Shown here in pieces: positions 50,163 through 59,167 of a DNA stretch of 64,000 nucleotides. The first letter of the stretch is position 1. Each line of letters starts with the position of its first letter. A program made the translations under genes and the position numbers. Origin of the DNA: Streptomyces curacoi (GTDB lineage: Bacteria; Actinomycetota; Actinomycetes; Streptomycetales; Streptomycetaceae); contig NZ_KQ947991.1 of the NCBI RefSeq assembly GCF_001513975.1, forward strand, positions 379,732 through 443,731, read 5' to 3'. The notes beneath the pieces were generated by a model. The model was not told the origin of the DNA and searched no databases. It saw only the letters and a program-made list of their open reading frames with translations.

Positions 50163-53100
50163 CCCGCACTCCCCGGACTCTGATGCCACAACTTCCTTAC
50201 CTGTGAGGGCTCTTGACCCGCCGGGCGCAGATCGGCCCACGGGTTCAGTTCGTATCCGGTGGACATCTGGATGCGCCGCCCCCGTGCCGGATCCCCACCG
50301 TCCCCCTCCGCCACCGGCTCCGCCAGCCGCGCCGCCACCACGTCCAGCCCGCCCTCGGCCCGCAGCTCGATCAACTCGGCGAGGTTCCAGGCGGCGGACC
50401 CCACCACACTCAGACTGCGCGGACCGCGGCGCTGCACCACCCCACGCACCAGCAGCAGCCAGGAGTGGAAGACGGTGTGGGCACAGGCGTCGTGCGAGTC
50501 GTCGAAGAAGGCGAGATCGACCAGCCCCGTACCGTCGTCCAGCGTGCTGAAGATGACCCGCTTGCCGGACCGGATCGGCGGCGTCTGGGTGGCCGCCTTG
50601 GCGCCCGCGACCAGCACCGTCTCACCGTGCCGGGCATCGCGCAGCCGACGTGCGCTGACCACGCCCAGCTCCGCCAGGAACTCCCGGTGGTCGTCCATCA
50701 GATTGCGCGAGGCGTCCATGGACAGCACGCCCAGCTCGGCGCTGAGCCGCTCCGCCGAGGTGAGGTCGGGCAGCCCGGCCGGGGCCGTCTTCCGCCCGCC
50801 GGCTGGGGGTACATCCCACACGTTGAGTAGTGGGGGAGGGAGTTGGTCCCCGCCGCCGCCCCGGGCACCCCGGTGGAGTTCGGTCAGGTGCAGTTGCAGA
50901 TCGCGCCGGTTGTCCCCGAAGGCGTCCAGCGCGCCGACCTGGGCGAGCCGTTGCGCGAGCGGCCGGCTCGGGCGCGCCCGTTCCCAGAAGTCGAGCAGCG
51001 AGGCGTACGGCTGCCCCTGCGCGATCCGCGCGGCCTCGGCCTCACTGATGCCGTGCACGTCGGACAGTGCGAGCCGCAGCCCCCAAGTCCCCCCAGCCCT
51101 TCCGGATTCAGACACCAGTTCGATCCGGTGTGCGACCCCCGACACGTTCACATCCAGCGGCAGGATCGGCACCCCACGCCGCCGGGCGTCCGCCAGCAGC
51201 AGCCGCTTCGGATACATCCCGGGGTCATGGGTGAGCAGCCCCGCGTAGAAGGCGGCCGGGTGATGGGTCTTCAGCCAGGCCGACTGATAGGTCGGCACGG
51301 CGAAGGCGACCGCGTGCGCCTTGCAGAAGCCGTACGACCCGAAGGCCTCGACGATCTCCCAGGTCCGCCGAATCGTCTCCGCGTCATACCCCTTGGCGGC
51401 CGCGTGCTGCGCGAACCACACCCGGATCCGCCCCTGGGACTCCGGATCGGAAAGACCACGCCGCACCCGATCCGCTTCATCACGCCCGCACCCGGTCATG
51501 ATGTGCACGATGTCGATGATCTGCTCGTGGAAGACGACGACCCCGTACGTCTCCCGCAGCGGCCCCTCCAGGTCCGGGTGCGGATAACGGACGGGCGCCC
51601 GCCCGTGCCGCGCCTCGATGAAGGGCCGCACCATGTCGGCGGCGACCGGCCCGGGCCGGAAGAGCGAGATATCGACGACGAGGTCATGAAAACCGGCCGG
51701 CTGAAGCCGCCCGACCAGGTCCCGCTGTCCGGGCGACTCGATCTGGAAGCAGCCGAGCGTCTCCGTCGAACGAATGAGCCGGTACGTCGCCGGATCGCCG
51801 TCCCCCCGCTCGAAGTCGAGCGCGTCCAGGTCGATCCGCTCCCCCGTGACCCGCTCCACCTCCGCGACGGCGTGCGCCATCGCCGACTGCATCCGCACGC
51901 CCAGCACATCGAGCTTGAGCAGCCCGAGGTCCTCGACGTCGTCCTTGTCGAACTGCGACATGGGAAAGCCCTCACCGCTGGTCGGCATGACCGGCGTACG
52001 GGAAAGCAGCGAAGCATCGGAGAGCAGCACCCCGCACGGATGCATGGCGATGCCACGCGGTAGGGCGTCGAGAGCCTCGACCAGCTCCCAGAGCCTGCCG
52101 TATTTCTCCCGCTCCCTCGCCAGTTGCCTGAGCTCGGGCAGCTCGTCCAGCGCGGCACGGGCGTCCCGTGCCCGGATGTGCGGGAAGGACTTGGCGATGC
52201 GGTCGATGTCGGCCGGGTCCATGGACAGGGCGGCACCCACGTCCCGGATCGCATGCCGCACCCGATAGGTCTCCGGCATCGAGACGGTCGCGACCCTCTC
52301 GCTCCCGAACCGGTCGATGATCGCGCGATAGACGTCCAGCCGCCGCGCGGACTCCACGTCGATGTCGATGTCGGGCAGCACCAGCCGGCGCTTGGACAGG
52401 AAGCGCTCCATCAACAGCCCGTGCTCCACGGGGTCGGCGTGCGCGATGCCGAGCAGATGGTTGACGAGGGACCCCGCACCGGAACCCCGCGCGGCCACCC
52501 GGATCCCCATCTTCCTTACATCGTCCACCACCTGAGCGACCGTCAAGAAGTAGGAAGCGAACCCATGGTGGGCGATGATGTCCAGCTCTTGATGCATCCG
52601 CTCCCAGTACGCCCGCCGCCCGTCGTAGCCGCGCAGCACCATGCCCGCCACCGCCCGCGAGGCGAGCGCCCGCTGGGCGGTGCGCCGCCCGGCGCCGACG
52701 AGATGGGGCTCGGGGAAGTGGACGCTGCCCATCCCGAGATCGCCCTCGGGATCGACGAGGCACTCGGCAGCTGCCGCCTCGGTCTGCTCCAGCAGCCGGT
52801 GCGCGGTGTCGCGCCGGAAGCCCGCAGCCTCGACGACCCGCTCGGCAATCCGCCCCATCTCACCCGCACCCTTGAGCCAGGCCTCACCGGAGTCCAGTTC
52901 CTTGGTGGCGTCGACGGGCACGAGCCGGCGTGCGGCGTCCAGCACATCGGCGACCGGTCCCAGACCGGGATCGGCATACCGGACGGCGTTGCTCAGCACG
53001 GGCCGCACGCGCTGCTCGGCGGCGAAGCCGACGGTACGGGCGGCCAGCCGCAGGGAGCCCGGACCGGTGCCCTTACGCCCGTGCCAGACGGCCTCCAGCC

Positions 53101-53638
53101 GCAGGGAGTCGCCGTAGACCTCCCGCCAGAGCCCAAGCAGCCCGGCGGCCCGATCGGGACGACCGGCGGCAAGCGCACGTCCGACATCGGAGTCGGGACC
53201 GAGCAGCACGATCAGTCCGTCACCCCGGTTGTCGCCCCGAGGCAGCAGCGGCGGCCCGTCACCGGCATGCGCAGCCGAAACGATTCGGCACAGATCACTC
53301 CACCCCCGAGCCCCGTCCCGGGCAAGAAAGGTGACCCGAGGAGTCGACTCATCGACAAAAGCCCCTCCCCGCACCGGGACCCGACGCCGCCGCACGGGCT
53401 CCTCCGACCCCGGCAGCCCGAGCGCCTCCACGGCCAGCTCCACCCCGAACAACGGACGCACCCCCGCCGCCGCGCAGGCCTTGGCGAACCGAACCGCACC
53501 TCCGAGCGAGTCACGGTCGGTGAGAGCCAGGGCGTCCATGCCCCGCTCGGAGGCGCGCTCAGCCAGCCGCTCCGGATGCGAGGCCCCGTAGCGCAGGGAG
53601 AACCCGGAGACGGTGTGCAGATGCGTGAAACCCGGCAC
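50159..53638 (-). CDS. dnaE2: Error-prone DNA polymerase III alpha subunit
   Basis: This polymerase of about 1159 residues (C family) copies damaged DNA in the SOS response and causes most induced mutations. An N-terminal PHP domain (FTHLHTVSGFS, ALTDRDSLGG) comes first. The catalytic motif PDIDIDV is near residue 423. GSYGFCKAHAVAFA and a C-terminal OB-fold (GKRVIFSTLDDGTGLVDLAFFD) follow. The GTG at 53638 has GGGAGG five bases upstream; 53653 is an in-frame alternative. Residues near 939 (QLPPPLLNVWDVPPAGG) come from a degenerate palindromic element. Two LexA-box-like sites lie upstream. Confidence 0.96.
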   Translation of the reverse strand: MPGFTHLHTVSGFSLRYGASHPERLAERASERGMDALALTDRDSLGGAVRFAKACAAAGVRPLFGVELAVEALGLPGSEEPVRRRRVPVRGGAFVDESTPRVTFLARDGARGWSDLCRIVSAAHAGDGPPLLPRGDNRGDGLIVLLGPDSDVGRALAAGRPDRAAGLLGLWREVYGDSLRLEAVWHGRKGTGPGSLRLAARTVGFAAEQRVRPVLSNAVRYADPGLGPVADVLDAARRLVPVDATKELDSGEAWLKGAGEMGRIAERVVEAAGFRRDTAHRLLEQTEAAAAECLVDPEGDLGMGSVHFPEPHLVGAGRRTAQRALASRAVAGMVLRGYDGRRAYWERMHQELDIIAHHGFASYFLTVAQVVDDVRKMGIRVAARGSGAGSLVNHLLGIAHADPVEHGLLMERFLSKRRLVLPDIDIDVESARRLDVYRAIIDRFGSERVATVSMPETYRVRHAIRDVGAALSMDPADIDRIAKSFPHIRARDARAALDELPELRQLAREREKYGRLWELVEALDALPRGIAMHPCGVLLSDASLLSRTPVMPTSGEGFPMSQFDKDDVEDLGLLKLDVLGVRMQSAMAHAVAEVERVTGERIDLDALDFERGDGDPATYRLIRSTETLGCFQIESPGQRDLVGRLQPAGFHDLVVDISLFRPGPVAADMVRPFIEARHGRAPVRYPHPDLEGPLRETYGVVVFHEQIIDIVHIMTGCGRDEADRVRRGLSDPESQGRIRVWFAQHAAAKGYDAETIRRTWEIVEAFGSYGFCKAHAVAFAVPTYQSAWLKTHHPAAFYAGLLTHDPGMYPKRLLLADARRRGVPILPLDVNVSGVAHRIELVSESGRAGGTWGLRLALSDVHGISEAEAARIAQGQPYASLLDFWERARPSRPLAQRLAQVGALDAFGDNRRDLQLHLTELHRGARGGGGDQLPPPLLNVWDVPPAGGRKTAPAGLPDLTSAERLSAELGVLSMDASRNLMDDHREFLAELGVVSARRLRDARHGETVLVAGAKAATQTPPIRSGKRVIFSTLDDGTGLVDLAFFDDSHDACAHTVFHSWLLLVRGVVQRRGPRSLSVVGSAAWNLAELIELRAEGGLDVVAARLAEPVAEGDGGDPARGRRIQMSTGYELNPWADLRPAGQEPSQVRKLWHQSPGSAG
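50804..50840. repeat. Degenerate palindromic element in dnaE2, copy D
   Basis: TGGGGGTACATCCC starts it and TGGGGGAGGG ends it, with a 13-base middle. Head and tail resemble copies B and C. It encodes PPPLLNVWDVPPAGG between the fingers-side region and the OB-fold of DnaE2. Confidence 0.5.
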
Positions 53639-53674
53639 ACGCACCTCCCGCACTCACGAGCCCGAGAGCGACTC

Positions 53675-53690
53675 TCGAACATCAGTTCCC
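53675..53690. promoter_or_regulatory. LexA (SOS) box-like site 1 of dnaE2
   Basis: TCGAAC, ATCA, GTTCCC matches the actinobacterial consensus TCGAAC-N4-GTTCGA at 10 of 12 positions. It ends 37 bases upstream of the dnaE2 start. Confidence 0.55.
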
Positions 53691-53730
53691 AACTCTCCCA
53701 CCCCCACCATAGACCATTCCAGGACCGTTC

Positions 53731-53746
53731 TCGAACATCCGTACGA
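53731..53746. promoter_or_regulatory. LexA (SOS) box-like site 2 between dnaE2 and the YhgE-like gene
   Basis: TCGAAC, ATCC, GTACGA matches the consensus at 11 of 12 positions. It lies midway in the divergent region and could serve either gene. It overlaps a GTTC-TC-GAAC palindrome. Confidence 0.65.
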
Positions 53747-53803
53747 CATCCGTTCGGCCGCCTCCCACCTGCACAAACACCCCGGGACCCGGACCGTGGG
53801 CAC

Positions 53804-54835
53804 ATGACGCAGACCACCGGCGCCGACACTCCGCGCAACCCCTTCCTGGCCGAAGTGAAGGACGCCGTCACCCCACGAGCCACCCTGCTCGTGATCGGCG
53901 TGGTCGCCCTCCACCTCCTCTTCATCGCCTCCTATGTGGGCGCGCTGCACGACCCCAAACCCAAGGACGTGCCCTTCGGGGTCGTAGCACCCCAGGCGGC
54001 CGCCCAGCAGGCGGTGACCCGGCTGGCGAACCTGCCCGGCGACCCCCTGGACCCGCGCGCCGTGCCCGACGAGGCAACCGCCCGAACCAAGATCCTCAAC
54101 CGCGAACTCGACGGCGCCCTGCTGATCGCCCCGGACGGCACCACCGACACCCTCCTGGTCGCCACCGGAGGCGGAAGAGTGCTGGCCACCACCCTGGAGA
54201 CACTCGTCACCACCCTGGAGAAATCCGAGGCCCGCACCCTCCGCACCCTCGACGTGGCCCCGGCCGACCGGCACGACGCCAACGGTCTCTCCTCCTTCTA
54301 CGTGACCGTGGGCTGGTGCGTGGGCGGCTACCTGTGCGCGTCGATCATGACGATCAGCTCAGGCGCCGGCCGCCCCACATCCAGGCGCTCGCTGATCCGC
54401 CTCATCGCCATGGCCCTGGTCGCCATCGCCGGCGGCCTCGGCGGCGCCCTGATCGTCGGCCCGATCCTGGGCGCCCTGCCGGGCAGCATCGCCGCCCTCT
54501 GGGGCCTCGGCGCCCTGATCATCTTCGCGGTCGGCGCCGCCACCCTCGCCTGCCAGGCCATGTTCGGCCTGGCAGGCATCGGCCTGGTCATCCTGATCGT
54601 CGTCATCCTGGGCAATCCGAGCGCGGGCGGCGCCCTCCCACCCCCACTGCTCCCCCCGTTCTGGAGAGACATCGGCCCAGCCCTCCCACCCGGCGCGGGA
54701 ACTTGGGCAGCACGCTCGATCGCCTACTTCAAGGGCAACGACACCACGGCCGCCCTCCTGACCCTCTCGGCCTGGGCGGCAGTCGGAACCGCGATCACGC
54801 TCCTGACGGCAGGACTCCGAAACCGGAAGCCGTAG
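53804..54835 (+). CDS. YhgE/Pip-like (DUF3533) membrane protein
   Basis: This 343-residue protein begins with one helix (LLVIGVVALHLLFIASYVGAL). An extracytoplasmic domain opens HDPKPKDVPFGVVAP, and about five helices follow (GWCVGGYLCASIMTI, LIAMALVAIAGGLGGALIVG, GLGALIIFAVGAATLACQAMF, AGIGLVILIVVILG, SAWAAVGTAITLLTA). The layout is that of YhgE/Pip and ABC-2 permease-like proteins. No ATPase is adjacent. The ATG at 53804 gives a clean first helix. The shared promoter region contains LexA-box-like sites, so DNA-damage induction is possible. Confidence 0.82.
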   Translation: MTQTTGADTPRNPFLAEVKDAVTPRATLLVIGVVALHLLFIASYVGALHDPKPKDVPFGVVAPQAAAQQAVTRLANLPGDPLDPRAVPDEATARTKILNRELDGALLIAPDGTTDTLLVATGGGRVLATTLETLVTTLEKSEARTLRTLDVAPADRHDANGLSSFYVTVGWCVGGYLCASIMTISSGAGRPTSRRSLIRLIAMALVAIAGGLGGALIVGPILGALPGSIAALWGLGALIIFAVGAATLACQAMFGLAGIGLVILIVVILGNPSAGGALPPPLLPPFWRDIGPALPPGAGTWAARSIAYFKGNDTTAALLTLSAWAAVGTAITLLTAGLRNRKP

Positions 54836-55087
54836 AGGGCACGCGCACCCCCGCGACGCGGCAGCCGCGTACGGCGGGAAGGGGACATGCCGGGGGGTGT
54901 CCGCCCGCAATGACCGGCGTCAACACGCGGCACCTCCCGGCCGAAGTGGCCGCCGGTCCGAGGACGGACACCCCCCGGCGCGGCCCCGACCCACAAACCC
55001 ACCGCAGGCGCTACGCGCACCCCCACACACCCGCACAGGCCGCCGCAGGCATCACACCGGCACCCCCACACACCCGCACACACACGA
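54836..55087. other. Intergenic region with ACACC-rich low complexity
   Basis: There is no supported gene. The part 55010-55087 is CA-rich (runs of CACACACCCGCACA type), preceded by GC-rich DNA. It lies between two convergent genes, so regulatory content is not expected apart from the terminator that follows. Confidence 0.5.
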
Positions 55088-55119
55088 AAGTCCCGCCCCT
55101 CACACAAGGGGCGGGACTT
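55088..55119. terminator. Terminator between the YhgE-like and protease genes
   Basis: AAGTCCCGCCCCT and AGGGGCGGGACTT form a perfect 13-base stem around CACACA, 19 bases from the protease stop. It can act on both strands. Confidence 0.92.
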
Positions 55120-55138
55120 CCCAAAAGCCACGAAACCG

Positions 55139-56221
55139 TCAGCCGATCTCGGTTCCGGTAGCCGACAGCGCCTCGGTCACCGGCTGGAAGAACGTCTCCC
55201 CACCGGAGGTGCAGTCACCGCTGCCCCCGGACGTGAGCCCGACCGCCTTGTCACCGGAGAACAGCGAACCACCACTGTCACCGGGCTCGGCGCACACGTC
55301 GGTCTGGATCAGCCCGTTGACGATGTCGCCGTTGCCGTAGTTCACGGTGGCGTCAAGCCCGGTGACCTTGCCCTCGTGCACCTGGGTGGTCGACCCGCTG
55401 CGGGTGACCGCCATGCCGACCGTCGCCTCCGCGGCCCCGCTGATGGCCTGCGAGGAACCGTTGTAGAGGTTGACCTCGCTCGGGTGGGCGACCTCGGCGG
55501 TGTACTTGACCAGCCCGTAGTCGTTGTCCGGGAAGCTGGACACCTCGTTGGTGCCGATCTCCTTGCCGCTGGAGTCCGACCAGGTCGAGATGCCCTCGGT
55601 GCAGTGTCCGGCGGTCAGGAAGTACGGCTCGCCGCCCTTGACGACGTTGAAGCCGAGCGAGCAGCGCCCGCCGTTCCCGGTGATCGCGTCGCCGCCCGCG
55701 ATGAAGGGCTTGAACTCCCCCTTCGTACGCTGGAGTTCGACCGTGGCACCCAGCCCGTCGACGACCTTGCCGAGCTTGGCCCACTCGGTCTTGGAGACCG
55801 TACGGTCGGCGGTGACGACGACCTTGTTGGTCGTCGGGTCCGTCACCCAGGAGGTGCCGGGAATGGTGGCGTCCTGCTTGAGGGTCGCGCGGGCGCTCTT
55901 CAGCTCGGCCAGCGAGTTCTCGACAACCCGGGCCTTGGCGCCGGCGGCCTCGACGGCATCGGCGGCGGCCTTGTCGAGGACGTTCACGACAAGGTTCTTG
56001 GTCTGCGCGTCGTAGTAGGTACCCGCGGCATCGGCGCCGAGGTCCTTCGCGAGCGTCGAGGCGAGCTTTCCGGCCGCCGCGACCGACAGGGTCTGGGGCG
56101 CGGAGGTCTCCGGTGTCTCGCTGGCGTTCGCAGTCTGCAAGGTCACTCCCGCGGCAACGAGTGCGGCAATGCCCGCACCTGCCACGGCTGCACGCCGCTT
56201 GGGTATGCGTCGGTGCTTCAA
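55139..56221 (-). CDS. Secreted chymotrypsin-fold (S1E) protease, TTG start
   Basis: This 360-residue prepro-protease of the Streptogrisin type has a signal peptide (VAGAGIAALVAAGVTLQTANA). A propeptide of about 150 residues is related to the alpha-lytic pro-region. The mature domain has His in YFLTAGHCTEG, Asp in FPDNDYGLVKY and Ser in CAEPGDSGGSLF. TTG at 56221 (KHRRIPKRR) is chosen because AGGAGG lies seven bases upstream and the overlapping GTG is out of frame. It is a paralogue of the protease at 59168. Confidence 0.95.
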   Translation of the reverse strand: MKHRRIPKRRAAVAGAGIAALVAAGVTLQTANASETPETSAPQTLSVAAAGKLASTLAKDLGADAAGTYYDAQTKNLVVNVLDKAAADAVEAAGAKARVVENSLAELKSARATLKQDATIPGTSWVTDPTTNKVVVTADRTVSKTEWAKLGKVVDGLGATVELQRTKGEFKPFIAGGDAITGNGGRCSLGFNVVKGGEPYFLTAGHCTEGISTWSDSSGKEIGTNEVSSFPDNDYGLVKYTAEVAHPSEVNLYNGSSQAISGAAEATVGMAVTRSGSTTQVHEGKVTGLDATVNYGNGDIVNGLIQTDVCAEPGDSGGSLFSGDKAVGLTSGGSGDCTSGGETFFQPVTEALSATGTEIG

Positions 56222-56521
56222 CTCACGTCCTCCTGTGGGGGGTCGGCCCGAGAGGTTATGGGGACCTCGCGAACCGGAAGGCGTACGGCAACAGGGGCGA
56301 AACACAACAAAAGCCGCACCCGCGCCGGTTGAACAACGTTCACTATTCCTGTTTCCACAGGGAGCGCACAAGGTCGACTTCCGGACGCGCGTAGAACGCC
56401 GCCACACGCCCCCACCATCTTGACCGTGCACAGTCACGCCCGGACTCTTCGCACAGCAAACACCAGGAGCAAGCGGCCCATAGGCAACGCGTAAGGTCTA
56501 CTCCTGTCTTGAATTCACCCC
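56222..56521. other. Upstream region of the S1 protease
   Basis: No gene is seen in these 300 bases. TGAAC, AAC, GTTCA (56330-56342) is a perfect 5-base inverted repeat about 110 bases before the protease start and could be a regulator site. The rest, from 56400 on, lies beyond the slipin gene end. Confidence 0.4.
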
Positions 56522-57352
56522 TCAGGGGTCCGAATTCGAGCGGGGCTCACCAGGTGGCAGCCCGTCCTGCACAGCCGACGACTCACCGGACGGCGTCGCA
56601 CCCTTCTCCAGAAACCGCAACAATTCCACCGGAATCGGCAACACCAACGTGGAGTTCTTCTCGGCCGCCACCGCCATCACCGTCTGCAGCAACCGAAGCT
56701 GCAGAGCCGCAGGCGTGTCGGCCATCTGGTGAGCCGCCTCCGCCAGCTTCTTGGAGGCCTGGAACTCCGCGTCGGCGTTGATCAGCCGCGCCCGCCGCTC
56801 ACGGTCCGCCTCGGCCTGCCGTGCCATCGACCGCTTCATGGTCTCGGGCAGCGACACATCCTTGATCTCCACCCGGTCGATCGTCACGCCCCACTCCACG
56901 GCCGGGCTGTCGAGCATCAACTCCAGCCCCTGGTTGAGCCGTTCGCGGTTGGACAGCAGATCGTCCAGCTCGCTCTTGCCGATGATGGACCGCAGCGACG
57001 TCTGCGCCATCTGCGAGACCGCGAAGCGATAGTCCTCCACCCGGACGACCGCGTCGGCCGGCGAGGTCACCTTGAAGTAGACGACGGCATCGACCCGCAC
57101 GGTGACGTTGTCCCGTGTGATGCCTTCCTGGGCGGGCACGGGCATCGTCACGATCTGCATGTTGACCTTGCGCATCTTGTCGATGCCCGGAACGATCATG
57201 GTGAACCCCGGCCCGCGCACCTGGGACCGCAGCCGCCCGAGCCGGAACACCACACCGCGCTCGTACTGCTTGACGACCCGCGCCGCCGCCGACACATACA
57301 CCGCCCCGGCGGACGCGAGTGTGACTCCCGCCGCCACCAGCTCCTCGACCAT
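56522..57352 (-). CDS. SPFH-domain slipin (stomatin-like)
   Basis: This 276-residue membrane-organising protein begins with an N-terminal hydrophobic hairpin (LVAAGVTLASAGAVYVSAA). The band 7 domain follows: VVKQYERGVVFRLGRL, GPGFTMIVPGID, ITRDNVTVRVDAVVYFKV, AQTSLRSIIGKSELDDLLSNRE. A helical region ends with DTPAALQLRLLQTVMAVAAEKNSTLVLPIPVELL. Slipins form oligomers at membrane microdomains and often pair with NfeD proteases; no nfeD gene is seen here. The ATG at 57352 follows a GGGGGG run. It is divergent from the hydrolase gene. Confidence 0.94.
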   Translation of the reverse strand: MVEELVAAGVTLASAGAVYVSAAARVVKQYERGVVFRLGRLRSQVRGPGFTMIVPGIDKMRKVNMQIVTMPVPAQEGITRDNVTVRVDAVVYFKVTSPADAVVRVEDYRFAVSQMAQTSLRSIIGKSELDDLLSNRERLNQGLELMLDSPAVEWGVTIDRVEIKDVSLPETMKRSMARQAEADRERRARLINADAEFQASKKLAEAAHQMADTPAALQLRLLQTVMAVAAEKNSTLVLPIPVELLRFLEKGATPSGESSAVQDGLPPGEPRSNSDP

Positions 57353-57442
57353 GACGACCCCCCGGGGACCGATTGAGGCGCACCAGGTGTGTACTTCGAC
57401 GGTAGCGCCGGGAGGTACACGAAGGGGAGACGGAGGACACAA

Positions 57443-58327
57443 GTGGTCGACGGGGTGCGGATGCGGGACGGCCGTTGGCTGACGGTCGAGGAGCGCGGCG
57501 ACCCGGACGGCACGCCGGTGGTGCTGCTGCACGGCACCCCCGGCTGCCGGCTCGGAGTGGTGCCCGAGGACGTCATGGCCGCGCACCCGGGCGTACGGTT
57601 CATCGCCTACGACCGCCCCGGATACGGAGGCTCGGACCGCCTGCCGGGCCGCAGGGTGGCCGACGCCGCCCGCGATGTGGCGGAACTGGCGGACGCGCTC
57701 GGGCTCGGCCGGTTCGCCGTCCTCGGCCGCTCGGGCGGCGCCCCGCACGCGCTGGCCTGCGCCGCGCTGCTGCCGGCGCGGGTACGGCGGGCGGCGGCGC
57801 TGGTGTCCCCCGCGCCGCCGGACGCACAGGGGCTGAGCTGGTTCGACGGGATGGCCCGGTCCAATGTCGAGGAGTACACCCGGGCGCTCACCGACCCACT
57901 CGGCCACGCCGACCTGCTCGCCGCCCGCGCCGCCGCCATCCGCAGGGATCCGGCGCAACTGCTGGTGTCCATCCGCGACGGGCTCACCGACGCCGACCGG
58001 CGGATCGTCTCCACGCCGGCCGTCGCCGAGATGCTGCTGCGCAACTACCGTGAGGCGCTGCGCACTTCGGCGTACGGCTGGCTCGACGACAACCTCGCCC
58101 TGCTGAGCGACTGGGGCTTCGCCCCGGCCGCCGTCACCCGGCCGGTCCTGCTGTGGCACGGCGCCCTGGACACGTTCTCGCCGGTGGGCCACTTCCAGTG
58201 GCTCGCGGCCCGCATTCCCCGCGCCCGTCCCGTCCTGGAGCCGGACGCGGGCCACTTCGGGGCGCTGGAGGCCCTGCCCGCCGTACTGGACTGGCTCTGC
58301 GCCTCACCGCCGCACCCCGCACCATGA
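57443..58327 (+). CDS. Alpha/beta hydrolase
   Basis: This 294-residue cytosolic hydrolase has oxyanion strand VVLLHGTPGCRLG, nucleophile FAVLGRSGGAPHALACA, acid in WHGALDTFSPVGHF and base in EPDAGHFGAL. The elbow is GRSGG rather than GHSxG. The GTG at 57443 has GGAGG eight bases upstream; an earlier in-frame start lacks one. The size fits small esterases or proline-iminopeptidase-like enzymes. The substrate is unknown. Confidence 0.9.
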   Translation: MVDGVRMRDGRWLTVEERGDPDGTPVVLLHGTPGCRLGVVPEDVMAAHPGVRFIAYDRPGYGGSDRLPGRRVADAARDVAELADALGLGRFAVLGRSGGAPHALACAALLPARVRRAAALVSPAPPDAQGLSWFDGMARSNVEEYTRALTDPLGHADLLAARAAAIRRDPAQLLVSIRDGLTDADRRIVSTPAVAEMLLRNYREALRTSAYGWLDDNLALLSDWGFAPAAVTRPVLLWHGALDTFSPVGHFQWLAARIPRARPVLEPDAGHFGALEALPAVLDWLCASPPHPAP

Positions 58328-58373
58328 CCACGGCATGCCGCGACACCGGGACGATCCGCCGGGCGGGCAAACC

Positions 58374-59045
58374 TCAGGGCCGCCCGGGGCGGCTGCCCGG
58401 CCACTCCACGCGGGCGCCCCGCATCAGGTCCATGGTCCGCTCATGGCTGTCACCCACGGCGTCGGTGACCCGCAGCCGCATGCGCAGCTGGTCGATCTCG
58501 TCGACGAACCGCCTCCCGAAGGCACCCGCCCGCATCGCCTCGCTGCCCAGGGGGAACCCCGCACCGGTCAGCCGGAGGTAGTAGTTCTTGCCCTGCAGGA
58601 GCCCTCGGTCGGCGAGCGCCTCCCGCAGCCCGGCGTGATCGGTCCACTCGGTGGGCTCGCCGTCACGCGGGACGACGCAGTACTCCGCCCGCTCCACCAC
58701 GGCGTGCTGCGAGCCGCCGTTCACTATCTCCACGCGCCAGGCCGACTCGTCAGGACCGAGGTCGCCGACCGTCCAGCTGGACCTCCAGCCCAGCGCCGGC
58801 CGCACCGTCCGCCCGTACTGGGCCCGGCCGAACACGGCGGCGAGCGCGACCGCCAGCAGACTGCCCAGGGGATTCATGTCCATCAGGCGCAGCCGCCAGG
58901 GCCATTCCCGGCTCGCCGGGCCGGTCACGTTCGACCGCACGATCTCCCACAGCAGCACCAGCGTCAGCAGGATGAGCAGCACGAGCGGCGCCACGAACAG
59001 CAACGGGCTGCGCCGGACCCGCCGTTGCCGGTCGTCGAACTCCAA
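58374..59045 (-). CDS. Two-helix membrane protein, unknown function
   Basis: This 223-residue protein (from TTG at 59045) has helices LLFVAPLVLLILLTLVLLW and MNPLGSLLAVALAAVFG near the N-terminus. A cytoplasmic beta-rich domain follows: WTVGDLGPDESAWRVEIVNGGSQHAVVERAEYCVV, LTGAGFPLGSEAM. I do not recognise it. The TTG has GGAGGGAGC in front; a longer start at 59093 would lie inside the protease terminator and is rejected. It converges with the hydrolase gene. Confidence 0.75.
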   Translation of the reverse strand: MEFDDRQRRVRRSPLLFVAPLVLLILLTLVLLWEIVRSNVTGPASREWPWRLRLMDMNPLGSLLAVALAAVFGRAQYGRTVRPALGWRSSWTVGDLGPDESAWRVEIVNGGSQHAVVERAEYCVVPRDGEPTEWTDHAGLREALADRGLLQGKNYYLRLTGAGFPLGSEAMRAGAFGRRFVDEIDQLRMRLRVTDAVGDSHERTMDLMRGARVEWPGSRPGRP

Positions 59046-59083
59046 CTCCGCTCCCTCCCCCGTGGTGGCGCCGACAATAGCGG

Positions 59084-59112
59084 GCCCCCGCACGGAGATT
59101 CCGTGCGGGGGC
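59084..59112 (-). terminator. Terminator of the second S1 protease
   Basis: GCCCCCGCACGGA and TCCGTGCGGGGGC form a perfect 13-base stem around GAT, 55 bases past the protease stop. Confidence 0.9.
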
Positions 59113-59167
59113 TCGCCTGCCGCTGGCTGCGGATCAAGCCATCAGGTGCCGGCGTCCGGCGTGAACG

